In this document: piece by piece, positions 33,776-45,958 of the stretch
Layout: each line of letters opens with the position of its first letter
Numbering within the stretch: position 1 is the first letter of the stretch
NCBI GenBank assembly: GCA_022266195.1
Contig: WHVY01000004.1
Span: 9,999,501 to 10,063,500, forward strand
DNA: 64,000 nt
Origin: Tetranychus cinnabarinus
Lineage: Eukaryota > Arthropoda > Arachnida > Trombidiformes > Tetranychidae
Direction of reading: 5' to 3'
The notes under the pieces: model-generated
Told to the model about the DNA's origin: nothing
Database searches by the model: none
What the model saw: only the letters and a program-made list of their open reading frames with translations
Made by a program: the position numbers and the translations under genes

Positions 33776-35321
33776 TATGACTAACTAATCAATCCATCAA
33801 GTACATCAATCCAAACTTTAGATGCTCTGAGAAAGTTTCGAATGCAAACCAAAAAGAGAAACCATTTTTACCCGATTTGGTCAGTATTTTTATTTAATAC
33901 ACCTACTTACCTGGAACATGTAAAGGCTGTTCATGGTTTGTTTAAGTAATGGAACTCGTTTTTACCGTTGATCTAATCAATTACGGGGATTCAATAATGA
34001 TACTTTGTGATCAAAAGAATGAGTGATTTGAACTAATGATGATGTGCTAATTAGTGATAATAAGTGCTCACGATACAGATCCAAATAATAGTAAACTTAC
34101 CACAGAAGCAATCGAAATGAAGTAGAAAGAAATTGCAAAAAATCAGCTGAACAATGGACAAGCTTAAAACGTATAGCGTTTTAAATTGTACACTTGATGT
34201 GTTAAATAAAAGAAATGGAAGGAAATGAATTTTTGCTCAGAAAAAGAAAAAATCAGAATTAAAGTAGAAGTGAAAACAGAATGATAAAAGTAGTCTGAAA
34301 TGATGTAAAGAAACAATCCTTAAATTGTAAGGACAACTTGAGCTCACTAGGAAAGGGTTGGATGATTGCCGTAAAACTCTTGAAAACAGATAGAATCAGT
34401 CATTGATCTAACATTGATTGTAAGAATTGTGGAAACAATTGAAATGGTTTCAATCAAAGAACAAAGAATTATTCTCAGAAAATGAAAATGATTTGAAATA
34501 AACTGAAGAAAGCCATTGAAGCAATTGCGCCTCAAAATAGTTCACAATGAAATTACAGATGAATAACATCGATCGTAATTTAAATTTGAAGTCAAGGAAT
34601 GAGATAATTGCGGATCGCAACAATTTATTAAAAAAATCAAGAGAATGTGGTCAACACTGAAAAAGATGGTCAAACAAGAACACAATTTCAAGTGAATTGG
34701 GTGCAATAAGAGAAGCCTTTGCGTCAAAATCATCGGTTGTTACTAAAAAGGCATATCGATTGTCACATTGGTGCATAAATTGACACAAATGGGCTTGAAC
34801 GGGCGAAAATGTTACATTGTTAAACAACATTACATCTACGATGTGTAGCATCAATTTCTATCACCGAATAATAAGTTCCAGCAATCTAATTGTTACGGTC
34901 ACAGAATGGGAAATGTTTAAATGAAAATCGAATTTGAACCTGATCTATTGTACAGAATCTGAAAGCTTTGTTTCTCAAAATAAGTGCATTTTCTGGTTAA
35001 TCGCCATAATTTACATAATTTACATGAGTTTCACGAAAAAATCTGCTTCAATAACTGTAAAAAAAGGCGATTAAAGTTTTAACTTTGGACTCAATTTTCT
35101 CGGAAACTATCGATCAGCCAAAATTTTCAATAGCACTAATGGACTCAGTTTTTATGTCCCTGCAAACTAACAGAGTTTAAGTTTGAAACAAAGTAATTTT
35201 CACTCGTTTAAGTCCATTTGTGTCAATTGTGTTGATTGTGTCTTTCTAGTAACAACCCATGATTGATATGCAAAGGAAAACCAATGTTTCTAGTCTAAAC
35301 ATTTACATTTATAAACAACTT
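33776..35321. other. Gene-poor region with short minus-strand frames
   Basis: Several overlapping minus-strand frames at 34347-34854 are too short and are unrecognised. They could be a further gene relic but cannot be assigned. Confidence 0.35.
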
Positions 35322-35596
35322 TACTCGAAAGACACTTTTACATATCCTGCTAGTCCAACAATAAACTATAAACCTGACTAACCAAATAGTTTTCCCAATG
35401 CTACAAAATACGAATCCTACATATTTTCCCCCACCCTGTTCCTCAGTAACCTGGATTCTGTTTAAGCTTTAACTATTATCAGACACTCAGTTCAATCACG
35501 GATTTCAAGGTATGTAAAAATTTTCATTAGAATCCTTTCAGTTCAATTTTAACTCTAAAATTTCATGCTCCGGCTTTATATTATTTATATAAATTT
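35322..35596 (+). repeat. Dispersed repeat A, copy 4 (partial, diverged)
   Basis: Similar to 58300-58591: TTTACATATCCT, CAACAATAAAC, CCCACCCTGTT, GTAACCTGGATTCTG and AAAATTTCATG all align. Lacks the first half of the repeat. Confidence 0.6.
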
Positions 35597-36070
35597 AGAT
35601 ATTGATTAAAGTTCTACAATTGATTTTATTCAGATCGTTTGAGCAATCAAATAGATCCTATTCAATCTTTTTTGGACTTTCATTCCCTTTTTATCGTAAA
35701 ATCTACTGCTTTTTCACCCGGTCAATGTTGAAGCTGTGTGTAAATTATGGTCAAAGATATTTAACTCATAAATACTTTTGGACTCAGCTCAATATGTAAT
35801 TGCTTCCAAGAAATGGAGTAACGAGATCAATATTGACTTCTCAAATTACTAAAAACTAAGTTAAAATGAAGATCAATTGAATTAACAATCTATTTCTCTG
35901 TTAAAAAGGAAAACAAAACAAGAAAGATCTCATTTGAACAAAATATTTTCAGTAAACAAGTTGAAATTGTAATCGTGATTGTTTTTCAATCTTTGTTTGG
36001 TAAATTAACAAATATTATTATTACATTTATTATCAATTTGTTTATTAAAATCAGTATAAATCGTGAAAAT

Positions 36071-37012
36071 ATGATTACAACTAAAATAGTCAACAGTAAA
36101 CATGATGTTGATTCAATTATTCATGGTATTGATACGATAATAAGTGATTGTGATGGAGTCATCTGGTCCAACAAACAACCCATTGAAGGAGCTTCAGATT
36201 TTTTCAAGAAAATGAGATCAATGGGGAAACGGATTGTTTTTGCGACCAACAATAGCACCAAATCTCGAGAATCATTATTGGCCGAATTAAACAAATTCGG
36301 ATTTGAAGCAACGATAGACGAAGTGATTGTACCCAGTTTGGCTACTACAATCGCTCTTGGAAAGTTATCTTTTACTGGTAAAGTCTTTTGTCTTGGTTCA
36401 CCAGTTTTAAGAGCTGATATTGAATCGGCTGGGTTCAGTGTAATCCCTTCATCTTGCGATGTCGATGAGGACTTTGAAGAAGACAGACTTTTCAAAGATA
36501 TGGCCTTAGATTATGGTTCCATCACTTATGACTCTGATGTTTCTGCTGTGGTCATCGGTATGCCGCACAAAGTTTCAACCATCAAGTTGATTAAAGCCTG
36601 TACTTATATTTCAAAAGTACCACCAGATTTAGTGATCTGCACAAACACCGATTTCTCATTTCCCGGACCTAATGGACTCGTCATCCCCATAACTGGAAGT
36701 TATGTTGAATTTTTTGAAAAGGCTACCAAGAGAAAGATGGTTTGCATTGGAAAACCAAGTAAAACCTTCTTTGACTGTATCAAGATTATTCATCCAACTG
36801 TGAATCCTTCTCGGACAATGGTCATTGGTGATACTTGTGATACAGATATTGCTTTTGGTCACAACAGTGATGTTAAATATACACTATTGGTTGGCACAGG
36901 TATCAATAGCTTAGATGATGTTGAAAAATTTGCTCTTGATGGACTAAATCATCTCATTCCAAGCCATTTTGTTACAAGCTTGAAAGCTTTTATTACCTTT
37001 TTGTCTGATTAA
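36071..37012 (+). CDS. HAD-superfamily phosphatase, PGP/chronophin (4-nitrophenylphosphatase) type
   Basis: Single exon of 313 residues from the ATG at 36071. The frame is open upstream to 35975, but no ATG there gives a family-like start. HAD motif I is SDCDGVIW, with the nucleophile Asp 26 and acid/base Asp 28. Motif II is FATNNST, the motif III Lys is in IGKPSK, and motif IV is GDTCDTD. A C2-type cap lies between motifs II and III. IVFATNNSTKSR and CTNTDFSFPG are typical of the phosphoglycolate phosphatase/pyridoxal phosphatase group of animals, which act on 2-phosphoglycolate, glycerol-3-phosphate or pyridoxal phosphate (family knowledge). The exact substrate cannot be told. No introns. 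Poly(A) signal at 37317-37322. Confidence 0.92.
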   Translation: MITTKIVNSKHDVDSIIHGIDTIISDCDGVIWSNKQPIEGASDFFKKMRSMGKRIVFATNNSTKSRESLLAELNKFGFEATIDEVIVPSLATTIALGKLSFTGKVFCLGSPVLRADIESAGFSVIPSSCDVDEDFEEDRLFKDMALDYGSITYDSDVSAVVIGMPHKVSTIKLIKACTYISKVPPDLVICTNTDFSFPGPNGLVIPITGSYVEFFEKATKRKMVCIGKPSKTFFDCIKIIHPTVNPSRTMVIGDTCDTDIAFGHNSDVKYTLLVGTGINSLDDVEKFALDGLNHLIPSHFVTSLKAFITFLSD

Positions 37013-37638
37013 CTGCTCAAACGTCGGTTTGATTGGGTTCAGATTTTAATTTTTAATTCCAACAGCCATATTCAAATATTGATTTATACAACACCTATTT
37101 TGGAATACGATTTAATATTCAATCGAGTTAAAAACTTTCATTTTTTGCATTTAAAAATTATAAAGGATTCACGGTTAATTAAAAAATTTGGAAATAGAGT
37201 TTACAAAAAAGGTTTTATTTATAAAATGAAAGAATTAAGTTTTAAAAGATGCAATTTAGCAACAATTATCAATAAATCGATGGTCACAAATAGCTTTTTT
37301 TGTTACCAAACTTGAGAATAAAAGCATCAAAATCTGATTTTACAATAAGGTCTTTCAAAAGAAGCAAGCAGATCTCAGTCTTTGACCACAAAAGTAAAAA
37401 AGGTGGGCTTTAGCAATATATTATTGTGATCAGTGAATGAATGAGTGAGAGATAAAGTGTATGTATGTGTGTGAGTGTATCTTACTATAAGTGTTGGTTG
37501 TGTGCGTGGTTACATATACGTTGCTATTTATTGGTGATGTTAGGTTGGTTTAAAGGATCATTTTTCCCCATAAGCAAAAAGTTTTACATGGTTTGTTAAA
37601 GAAAATGATTCTCTTGACAGTTGATTAAGCAAGTAATC
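37013..37638. other. Convergent intergenic region, HAD phosphatase / LIM gene
   Basis: 3' flanks of both genes. It has a short TG-rich run at 37460-37510 (GTATGTATGTGTGTGAGTGT). No gene. Confidence 0.4.
37317..37322 (+). terminator. Poly(A) signal of HAD phosphatase
   Basis: AATAAA about 305 bp past the stop codon. Confidence 0.45.
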
Positions 37639-38543
37639 TTAGCAGACACTTGCTGTTAACTGTCTCACTCTTCGGGCGTTGCAGTTACGACAAAGGATAT
37701 GCTCATCCAAAGGGTAACAGCCTCTTCCTTCAGCTTGAGACGATAGGAGGAGACCACAATCCTGTAAAAAAGAAGAAAAAAAGATGAAAAAGATGAAGAT
37801 TAAAGGAAGAGAGAAAGAAGAGAAAAATAAAAAAGGTAAAGGAAAAATGAAGTAGAAAACATAAACAAGAATAAGTAAAAAGGAAGTAAAGGTTAGATTA
37901 GATTAATAACTTGGCCAAAACCAAAATAAAGATTTTAAATAGAAAGGAAGTTGTAGCAATTAACGATGGTGTTATGAGATGTGTTTAAAAATAGAAATCA
38001 GATGATGGTGTTGGTTAGGTGTTTAAAATAAAACAGTCACAAAGAGTTAAAGAGTTCAAGTAAAATAATTTACCTCACACTTGTAACAACTGACATGAAA
38101 ATTTCTGTCGAGAGCCACAACTCGAACTGTATTTGGTTGATTAGGTTCTGGAATGATTGGTTTATCACAAACGCTACAACGAGGAGCGAACTTTTTGTTG
38201 AAATCTTCTATACAATGTATCTGATTCCCACTGTCAACAGTGAATGGGATTCCCTCCAAACCTTTACCGCAAACGGTACAAGTGAAACATTCAGCATGGT
38301 AAGGTTTACCAGTTGCTCGGAGGATTCTATCCAAGATGGGTCGATTACAGACGCAACATTTTTCCAAAGTGTTAAGATAATCATCTTCACAGTATGGTTT
38401 TCCGTCTAATGCATAAAATGGAAGACCTTGAAGCATACGATTACAGATGCTACATCTAAAGCATCTTATGTGGTAAACTTGATCCATGGCGGTGCACCCA
38501 GTGCCCTCGCTGAGGACCGCTTCTCCACATTTGTGGCATATAC
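37639..38543 (-). CDS. Zyxin/LPP/TRIP6-like three-LIM-domain protein, 3' exons
   Basis: Two exons are firm: 38074-38543 and 37639-37761 (stop TAA), with GT-AG borders joined in phase 0. They encode three consecutive LIM domains. LIM1 begins GICHKCGEAVLSEGTGC and continues YHIRCFRCSICNR. LIM2 has CCVCNRPILDRILRATGKPY. LIM3 has APRCSVCDKPIIPEPNQPN and CYKC, completed by DCGLLL in the last exon and ending LCRNCNAR. LDRILRATGKPYH and KFAPRCSVC with PEP place it in the zyxin/LPP/TRIP6 group rather than ajuba/LIMD1. These proteins sit at focal adhesions and actin stress fibres, respond to tension and shuttle to the nucleus (family knowledge). The Pro-rich N-terminus must be encoded upstream (above 38550) and is not resolved. 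A possible preceding exon is given at 39076-39165. Confidence 0.85.
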
Positions 38544-39075
38544 CTGATTGAACGATTAAGAGTAAAATATCGAAAATTAATCACAAAACAATGATGAGAT
38601 CAAGAAAAAATATGCATAATAAAGAAAATAAAGTAAATGGGAAAATCCGAAGAAAGAGAAACATCGAGAAAGGTAGACTAAGTTTCACAAACAAGTCTAA
38701 TACGATCTCAGTAAATTCTAGTCTATAATTTCACACTCTGATTTAAATCAAATAGTTGAGATAAAAAAAGCTGGGAAAGTTTTATATCTATTTATAGTTA
38801 AGAGTTATTTGTATTACAAAATTGCTGTTGCTGAGTCAATAATTAATAAATATTAAAAATAAAGGACCGAACAATTTTACAAAAAAATATTCATTCAGTC
38901 TAGTAAAGAAAGAGAGGGCAAAATAGTTAATTCATTCAGCTCACAAGAATTAATCTGACTTTTTGATTGCCAAAGAATTTAAACTTAATTTAAAGCGAAG
39001 AAGTTTCAACAAAATACAAAAAGTAAATGAGAAATCGTCAAAAATTGAAAATCTTTTAAATGAAAATGAACTTAC

Positions 39076-39165
39076 CAATTATTGATGGGGTCTCCGTTTT
39101 GTTTAAATAATTTGAATGGACCCTAGTCTTGAAAAGAACAGGTCTACGCCAGTAATGATGATCCA
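39076..39165 (-). CDS. Possible upstream exon of the LIM gene
   Basis: The minus strand ends in ...ATAATTG followed by GTAAGT, a good donor, with phase 1 that fits the exon at 38543 (G|GT ATA TGC = Gly-Ile-Cys). It would encode HHYWRRPVLF ... KTETPSII before GICHKC. The acceptor side is weak (no pyrimidine tract) and no start codon is present, so this is tentative. Confidence 0.3.
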
Positions 39166-40448
39166 CTTTGATTATTAGTTGATTATCGTAAGATGAATTA
39201 TACAAAATTAGTCGTCAGTGTTACAAACCATTAATGAAATGAAGAGTGAAATGAGAAAATTACCTTTCTTCGCACTTTTTTCCTTTCACTCTTTCTCCCT
39301 CATTTTCATCAATGAAATGCAATAGGAGCGCTTCTTTTGAATTTCACTAACCATAAACATTCACTTTCTTCAACTAAATTGGTATTTTCCATGAAATAAT
39401 TTTCTGATTGATAAAAGCTTTTAATTAAAAAGATGATAATTTACAGAGTGACAAAAATAAAAATAGAAAATGATTGTTGAAACGAACTGCTAGGCAAATG
39501 AAAAATTTGATGAGCATAAAGGTTGTATTTCATTGGAAATTTTGAAGTCTATGAAATTAATTAAACTGTTAATTAGTTGCTCAGCAAAAAAATTAAGAAC
39601 ACGTCGGATTATATTTGACTGCGAAGAAAGAATTGAAAACAATTTTCAACATTTACGGTAATTGGTTTAATGATGGAAAGAAAACAGTAGAGTGAAAAAT
39701 TTTTGAATGATGAATATAGTGATTTCCATAATTTTGAATCTTTTTACATTATTAGTTGATTTTTGAATGATGGTTTGAGTAAGAATAAAAAAGGGATAAT
39801 CAGGTGAATTTTCGTGAAATGAAATAAAATATTGTTGCTTCCTTGACCATTTTCGATAGATTTGGTTAATGTGAAGATTTCGTTTCCAAGTCTCATCTAA
39901 AAATGTAATTTAAGTATTTTATTGTATTAATTACAATGATATTGGTTGGAATTATCAAAATCATTTTCATCAGAATATCTGTCTCAAGTTAGCCAGTTAT
40001 AATCCAATCTTTCCAATTTAACGTCTTGACCAATTCAAGTGTTTAATAAACATTTCTTTAGCCATTATCCTTAGGTTAGCGTTTGAATTGTTTTAAGAAA
40101 TTGTGAAATTCAAACAAATTACTGATGTTTCCTGATGATTATGAAGCGTTGAATTGCGTATCCTCGATAATACTATGGTATAAATGAAATACCATAATGT
40201 GTCTTTGGTAATTCTTAAAATGAGTTTTATTCAATGGATGAGAAGTGATGAAAACGATTTTGAGAATATCCCTTCAACTTGGATCAATTAAAGTTACAGC
40301 TCTTAATTTTGATGATCAGATTTATCGCAAACAGTGCTTCGGCATTTACCTTTTTTAAATTTATATTTTTTATGTTTATGTAATAATGAAACGGATATCT
40401 GATGAAGGATGAATGTAATACATAATGAATAATGGTAATGATGATTGA
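39166..40448. other. Region between LIM gene 5' part and SMC1A 3' end
   Basis: No further LIM-gene exon, and no Pro-rich coding stretch, could be recognised by eye. AT-rich with no repeat identified. The missing N-terminal exons of the LIM gene may be here or on the far side of SMC1A. Confidence 0.3.
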
Positions 40449-43400
40449 CTATTCCTGATATAAGCTTAAATCTGCAAGGAAAATGTGGCTGATTGTACAG
40501 TCACCAGGCTAGAAAAAAGAAAAAGAAAAAAGAAAATGTTAGATGAAAAAATTATAATGCGAGTTGATCTTGTTGAAAGTTAAAAGTTACTGAGAAATTG
40601 ATAAAAACTTACATCGGTTGTTACACCAACAACAGCGTCAGCGTGACCATAAAATTCCTCTTTCAAAGAGATTACGATACATTGAGTATCTGATTCTGTT
40701 TTTTCACGAATAAATCTAGCGACCTGAGAAGTAAGAAATGATTGCTTAATTTTTGAAATACTAATGGAGAAAGATGACAACTGTATAAAATAATTACCTT
40801 TCCGATATTTGTATTATCGAGAGCAGCATCAATCTCGTCGAGAACAAAAAACGGAGCTGGTTTATAGGAATGAATTGCAAACAGCAACGCAAGAGCGGCC
40901 ACTGTTTTCTCACCTCCACTGAGATTACTCATAGGCTGGAATCGTTTACCGGGAGCAACACAGTTGTAATTAATACCTTCAAGGTAAGGTTCTTCCGGAT
41001 TCTCAGGAACAAGGAAGGCTTGGGCACTTTGGTTGGCGGTTAAAGATTTATAAATACTGTCAACTCGAGCAGCTACAGCCTCAAAGCAAGTATTGAATGC
41101 GTTTAGACGTTGTCTTTTGACGCTTTCGAAATTTTGCTTGGCTCTTTTTGATGCTTCTCTCAAATTATTAAGTTCACTGTCAGTTTCTCGCAGACGCTCT
41201 CGGACATCATCCAACCTAGACGTTCAAGTAAAAATATATAAATGAAACAATTATATTAAGCCAAATCATGAAAACAAATAAAAACTTACTTATCAATTGC
41301 TCTCATATTCGGTGCTTGGATCTTTCGCAGAGTATCTTTTTTTGCATTTATTTCACCCATCATTTCAGTTTCTTTTTTTCTAATTGCCTCCGGCTCATCG
41401 ATCTAGAAATGAAAATGAAATTAGTTTCAACTCTTCTCAATGCAATGTTTTTATTATGAATTTTAATGGAAATACTCACATGTTTGAGACTATTTTTCAA
41501 CGTTGAATAGTCTGGAATTATGGTTGAGTCATTGTCGTAAGAACGCTGTGTAGATGGAGCTCCTTCATCATCAAAATCATCATCATCGCCTCCGGTGCCG
41601 TTAGCCGTACCGTTTGCAGTGTTTTGACTTCCATTTCTATCTTTGGAACTTATTGTGCCTAGAGATCCACTTACTAGAGGTAATTCAATGCACTCGAGTT
41701 TGCAAGTTGTCAAAACTGCATGACGATCTGCTTTTTTTGATTCTAATCGACATTCAAGAGCCATCAGCGATTTCTGAATGGTACTGATCTCTTTTTGAAC
41801 ACTAGATAGAGCACGTTTATCCTCTGATATAGCATCCTCTACTTTGTCACATTCAGTTTTCTTTTGAATTTTTTCAGTTTTCAATTCTTCCACTCTATCC
41901 ATTTCCTCCTCGATGGCTTTCATCTCTTTCTTCTCAGTTGCTCTAGCATCTTCGAGATTTTTTTCCTCCATTTGAAGAGCTTTCTCCCAACGTTTGACGT
42001 TATCATACGTATCTTTACTTTTTTCATAGGACAGTCTACTAAGAATTGCATTCTTTTCATTGTCCAGTTGCAATTTACGGTTAGCAAACTCTTGACTTGC
42101 TTGAGTCTGACGTTCCTCATACTGACGAATATTGGCAACTCCAAGTTCCTTACAGAAACTTTCAAAAATTTCATCTTCAACGGTATTCATAGCTGTTTTA
42201 ATTTCATTAATCTGTGCTTCCCGGGATGACATGGCTTCTTTAAGTTCAACCATTTCAGGATTCTCATTTTGTAATTTTTTCTCGTTTTCCGTTATCTCCT
42301 TTTTAATTTCTTCATTGCGCTTCTCAGCGGCTTGCATATCGATCCTACAGTAACGTAAACGGGTTTCCAAACCTTTAATTTGGCTTTGAATTACCATTAG
42401 ATCACTTTCTTTACGAGTTTTCTTTAGCTGTTCTTTCAATTCTTCAGCTAATTTTTCTTTTTCATATTTCAATTTGTGGACTTCTTTTTCGTCCCATCTA
42501 CGGGCTCTTCTTTCTAATTCTGCGGAACCTCCAGAGATGAAACCACACTTCTGATAGAAAGTACCATCTAGTGCAACAGCATCATAACGACGACCATCAC
42601 CCAAATCAAAAGCAACTTGAGCAGCATCCTCAGGAGTTTCACAGACTAATGCATTATTGGTGGCAAATAGAACAGCTCGTTCAATTTGCGGAGGATCGTA
42701 CTTCAAAACATCATAAACAAGTCTCACACCTTTTGGACTTTGAATGTTTCGGAGACGTTCTTTCAAAGGTTTCACTTCGATATAGTCAAGAGGTAGAAAA
42801 GTTTCAGGCTCCATCATTTGATCTTTGAGGTATTGAATACATCTTCGAGCAGTCTCTTCTTTATCTATAACAATTGCCTCCATGTGTTTACCCATAACTC
42901 TGGTGATAGCCATGTTGTAACGCTTATGAATGGGTTTACAAAGATTTAACATACGATCGTAAACACCGGGATAGAGTTTCTTTAGATGATCAACAACTTC
43001 AGCCTTCTTTCTCCTTCTTTCATCTTCGTGACGGTCAACCTTGGCATCTCCCAATTCACCGTTTATTTGTTCAAGTTTCTTATTGATGGTGGTGACTCGT
43101 TCTTTCGCAAATCTGACAATTTCGTCGATTTCCTTCTCCTTTTTTCTTAACTCACTGAGACTTTGTTCACTCATTGAAATGTTATCTTTAAGCTTGTCAA
43201 TTCTTTTCATATTTTCTTCGAGTTCATTTTGCAAAACTCTTATTCTGGACTGGATTTGTTGTTGGTCTCTTTGTTCTTGTTCGTATTTGTCAGAATCAGC
43301 CTTTTGCTTTCTCTCCAATGAATCCAAGTCATTCAAGTACTTAGAAGACAAACGAGTAGCTTCTTCTTTCAACCTATTGTATTCTCGCCTCTGAGATTCT

Positions 43401-44584
43401 TCAAGAACGATTTCCCGATTTTTGTTCGCATCTTCAGCTTTCATCTCACTTTCAAAGACTGCAATTTTCTCGTTAACTTTTTCCAGCTCTTTAGTTAATT
43501 CCATGATTGCTTCTTGATGATTCTCGTCAGCTTTTTTGGCAGCAGTCAATGATTTTTTGGCTGTTTGTAATTTTTTCTCGATATGAGAAGCATTTTCTTT
43601 AGCTTTTATGTATGCAGGTCGTTTCTTGTTCAAATTCAGTTCTACATCTCGAATTTGTTTGTCGATATTGGCCAATGTTTTTGTTATTTTATTAAGATTT
43701 TGCCTTTTGATCTTAATTTCTTCTTCTGCTTTTTCTTTCTTGCGAACTTGTACATCCAAATCATCTCTTTTCTTTTTCAAGTCACTTTGTAGACCATCTA
43801 TTTCTTTTTGTATATGATACAATTTGAAAAGTTGCTGGTTAACTTGTAAAATATGAAGCTCCTCTTTAAGAGTTTGATATCTCTTAGCTTCATTGATCTC
43901 GCCTTGAGCTTCCTTCTTTTCTGCAGCAATACCCTTCTTTTTGACAAACATATGATGTAACTCTTCTTCACTGCGATCCATTGTAGTCTAAAATAAAACA
44001 TGATAATAATTAAATATTTTTACAATAGAATAAATAATATAGATAAAGTTATTTTTACTAACCTTTTCATTGATGTAAGACTCTTTAAACTCATTAGAGT
44101 GAGATATTTCTTCAAACAGTGAAGTAATTTCCCGTGGATTTTTCATGGCAATTGACTCCACAGCTCCTTGATAGACAAGAAAATTTCTTGCTTTCACGTT
44201 GATTCCAAGAGTTTCTAACCTTTTGGCATAATCCTGTTTTGACACTGGATTGTTGTCAATCTTATAGTCCGAGCTGGCTCCTTGCACATACCTACAAAAC
44301 CTTGTCTGTCGACCACTCTCGGAGTCTTCATACACCAAAGTGACCGATGCTGAATTACTGACAGGGCGACCTATTGATGCTCCATGGATCAGTTCAGATA
44401 ATTTTTTAACTCTCAAATTGGATGCCTTTTCACCGAGCACAAAACTAATTGCATCCATAAAGTTACTTTTACCACTTCCATTGGGTCCAATAACCGCGGT
44501 AAAAGGTTTCAATGGGCCAACCTTTTGTTGTCCCTTGTAAGACTTGAAGTTTTCAAGTTCGATGAATTTAAGATATCCTGGCAT
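40449..44584 (-). CDS. SMC1A: SMC1A, cohesin core ATPase subunit
   Basis: Six exons: 44063-44584, 41480-43987, 41290-41402, 40798-41215, 40613-40723 and 40449-40508 (stop TAG), with consistent phases. They give 1243 residues (human SMC1A is 1233). Start MPGYLKFIELENFKSY, Walker A GPNGSGKS at about 33-40 and R-loop region LVYQGAVESIAMKNPREI. A long coiled coil surrounds a hinge with AITRVMGKHMEAIVIDKEE, DYIEVKPLKERLR and CGFISGGSAELERRARRWDE. The C-terminal head has PENPEEPYL, YNCVAPGKRF, signature LSGGEKTVAALALLFAIH and Walker B FFVLDEIDAALDNTNIGKV. It pairs with SMC3 in the cohesin ring that holds sister chromatids together and shapes chromatin loops (family knowledge). The last exon (PGDCTISHIFLADL) matches the family's end (QGDCVISKVLTFDL) but is short. 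SMC1A rather than meiotic SMC1B is inferred from the hinge and head sequence. Confidence 0.95.
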
Positions 44585-45350
44585 GGTGAAACCAGATGTA
44601 TTTACATGGAACAACAATTAAAATTTACAATGAATAATGGAAAAAATAAAATTGTTTAAAATAGAATTAATCAACATTAAATTTATTTTGTCTGAAGCTG
44701 CTGAAAATTTCTCAGCTAACAAATAAGCGCCCACGAAAGCAGAGCCCTCTACTGTTACTTAAACAAAACAGTTTAATAACTTCAATCCATTGGATTGAAT
44801 CCAGTCTTTGTAAGGTTCCATGAAAATTTTTTTTGGTTATCTTAATTAAGTTTGTTGAAAATTGAATAAATTAAATTTCTGGAGCACATTGGCCTTGCAG
44901 ATATGAAATTAATGCATGTAACATGCTTTATTTCAGCGCGAAGTGATTAAAATGGCAATAAAATTAGATGCAATAAAAATCGATATTATTTGGATACTCG
45001 TTCTGTTAAATTCCCGCCATTAATAAAGATGCCCAGGCCTAATTTAATCAATTATTTTTCTCTTGTTTTTACTAATTTTGTTCAAATTTAAGTGGATCGA
45101 TTTGGTAATGAAGAATTTATGATTTGTTTCAAACACTAGCGGGTTAAAGTTTTTGATTATGGAGTAACGATATTTCTTGCTTTAAATGGTAATGTGATTT
45201 CATACAATTCGTCCTTTAATATTTGCATAGGTGATTAGACTGATCATGAAATGAAATGATTCTATTTGATCAAAATTCAGACGATCATACAAAGAACTAA
45301 CAGTTATAGCGCAACTGTTGGATTCCTTGACTCGGACTTCTCGGCAGCAG
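44585..45350. other. SMC1A upstream region
   Basis: Between the SMC1A start and the 3' flank of GCN1 (both minus). No gene. The first 100 bp upstream of 44584 should contain the SMC1A leader. Confidence 0.4.
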
Positions 45351-45358
45351 TATTACTG

Positions 45359-45467
45359 TCGAGTAACCGGTTAAAGCAATTTTATTTTTATAATTTATAT
45401 AATCCTTTCATTACTTAAACCTTAAGCGCTGTCTCTTTCTGAAAAGTAGTTTTTTAACAGTCTATTG
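45359..45467 (+). mobile_element. Partial copy of the CACTAG/ACCCGG MITE (5' half)
   Basis: Begins GAGTAACCGGTTAAAGCAAT, then TATAATTTATATAATCCTTTC, TTAAACCTTAAGCGCTGTC and TTTCTGAAAAG. It matches the complete elements at 55788-55981 and 59743-59928 but lacks the 3' terminal repeat. Confidence 0.7.
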
Positions 45468-45958
45468 TTAATCACATTAATAGTGCTTTTATTCATTTTA
45501 CTAATTGAAGATTCACTTGGTAATACATGATTGATTGTTTATCTGTCAATCGATTATAGCTGCTGGATCTTTTTGGTTGGGCAAGGATTATTAAGAATAC
45601 TGTCATTAGTTGAAAAAATAATCTTTACCATCAATGGTTTCTTTAGTTAAATCTTGCGTAGTAAAACTATCAATAGCATGACGACGCTGCTAATTGTCAT
45701 AGTTAATGGAGATGGGCACTGATTAGTGATAGATTTAAATTATCCGAAGAGGCAGCTGAAACATCTTTAGAGTCTGTCATCCGATTGTAAAAGCGATTTA
45801 ATGAAACGGGAATGAAATGAGATTTAATACAAAATAATGTCTTCAAAATATTTTTATTAAATTCAGTTAGCAAGTTGGAGTGATTTAGAAAATTCAAGAA
45901 AAAAGGTATGAATGCGAAAAGAAAGGGAAGAAAATTAAAATTAATCCAATTAGCGCAA

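Noticed and set aside
34347..34854. Overlapping minus-strand frames of 62-67 codons
   Set aside because: No recognisable family, no splice-consistent joining, and surroundings are repeat/relic DNA.
37079..37315. 78-codon plus-strand frame behind the HAD phosphatase
   Set aside because: AT-driven Lys/Phe/Asn composition in the 3' UTR; no family.
41864..42229. Plus-strand 121-codon frame within SMC1A (also 41920-42180, 43041-43394, 43583-43817)
   Set aside because: Antisense to the SMC1A coiled coil; low-complexity Phe/Leu/Ser-rich translations of reversed Glu/Lys codons. Shadows.
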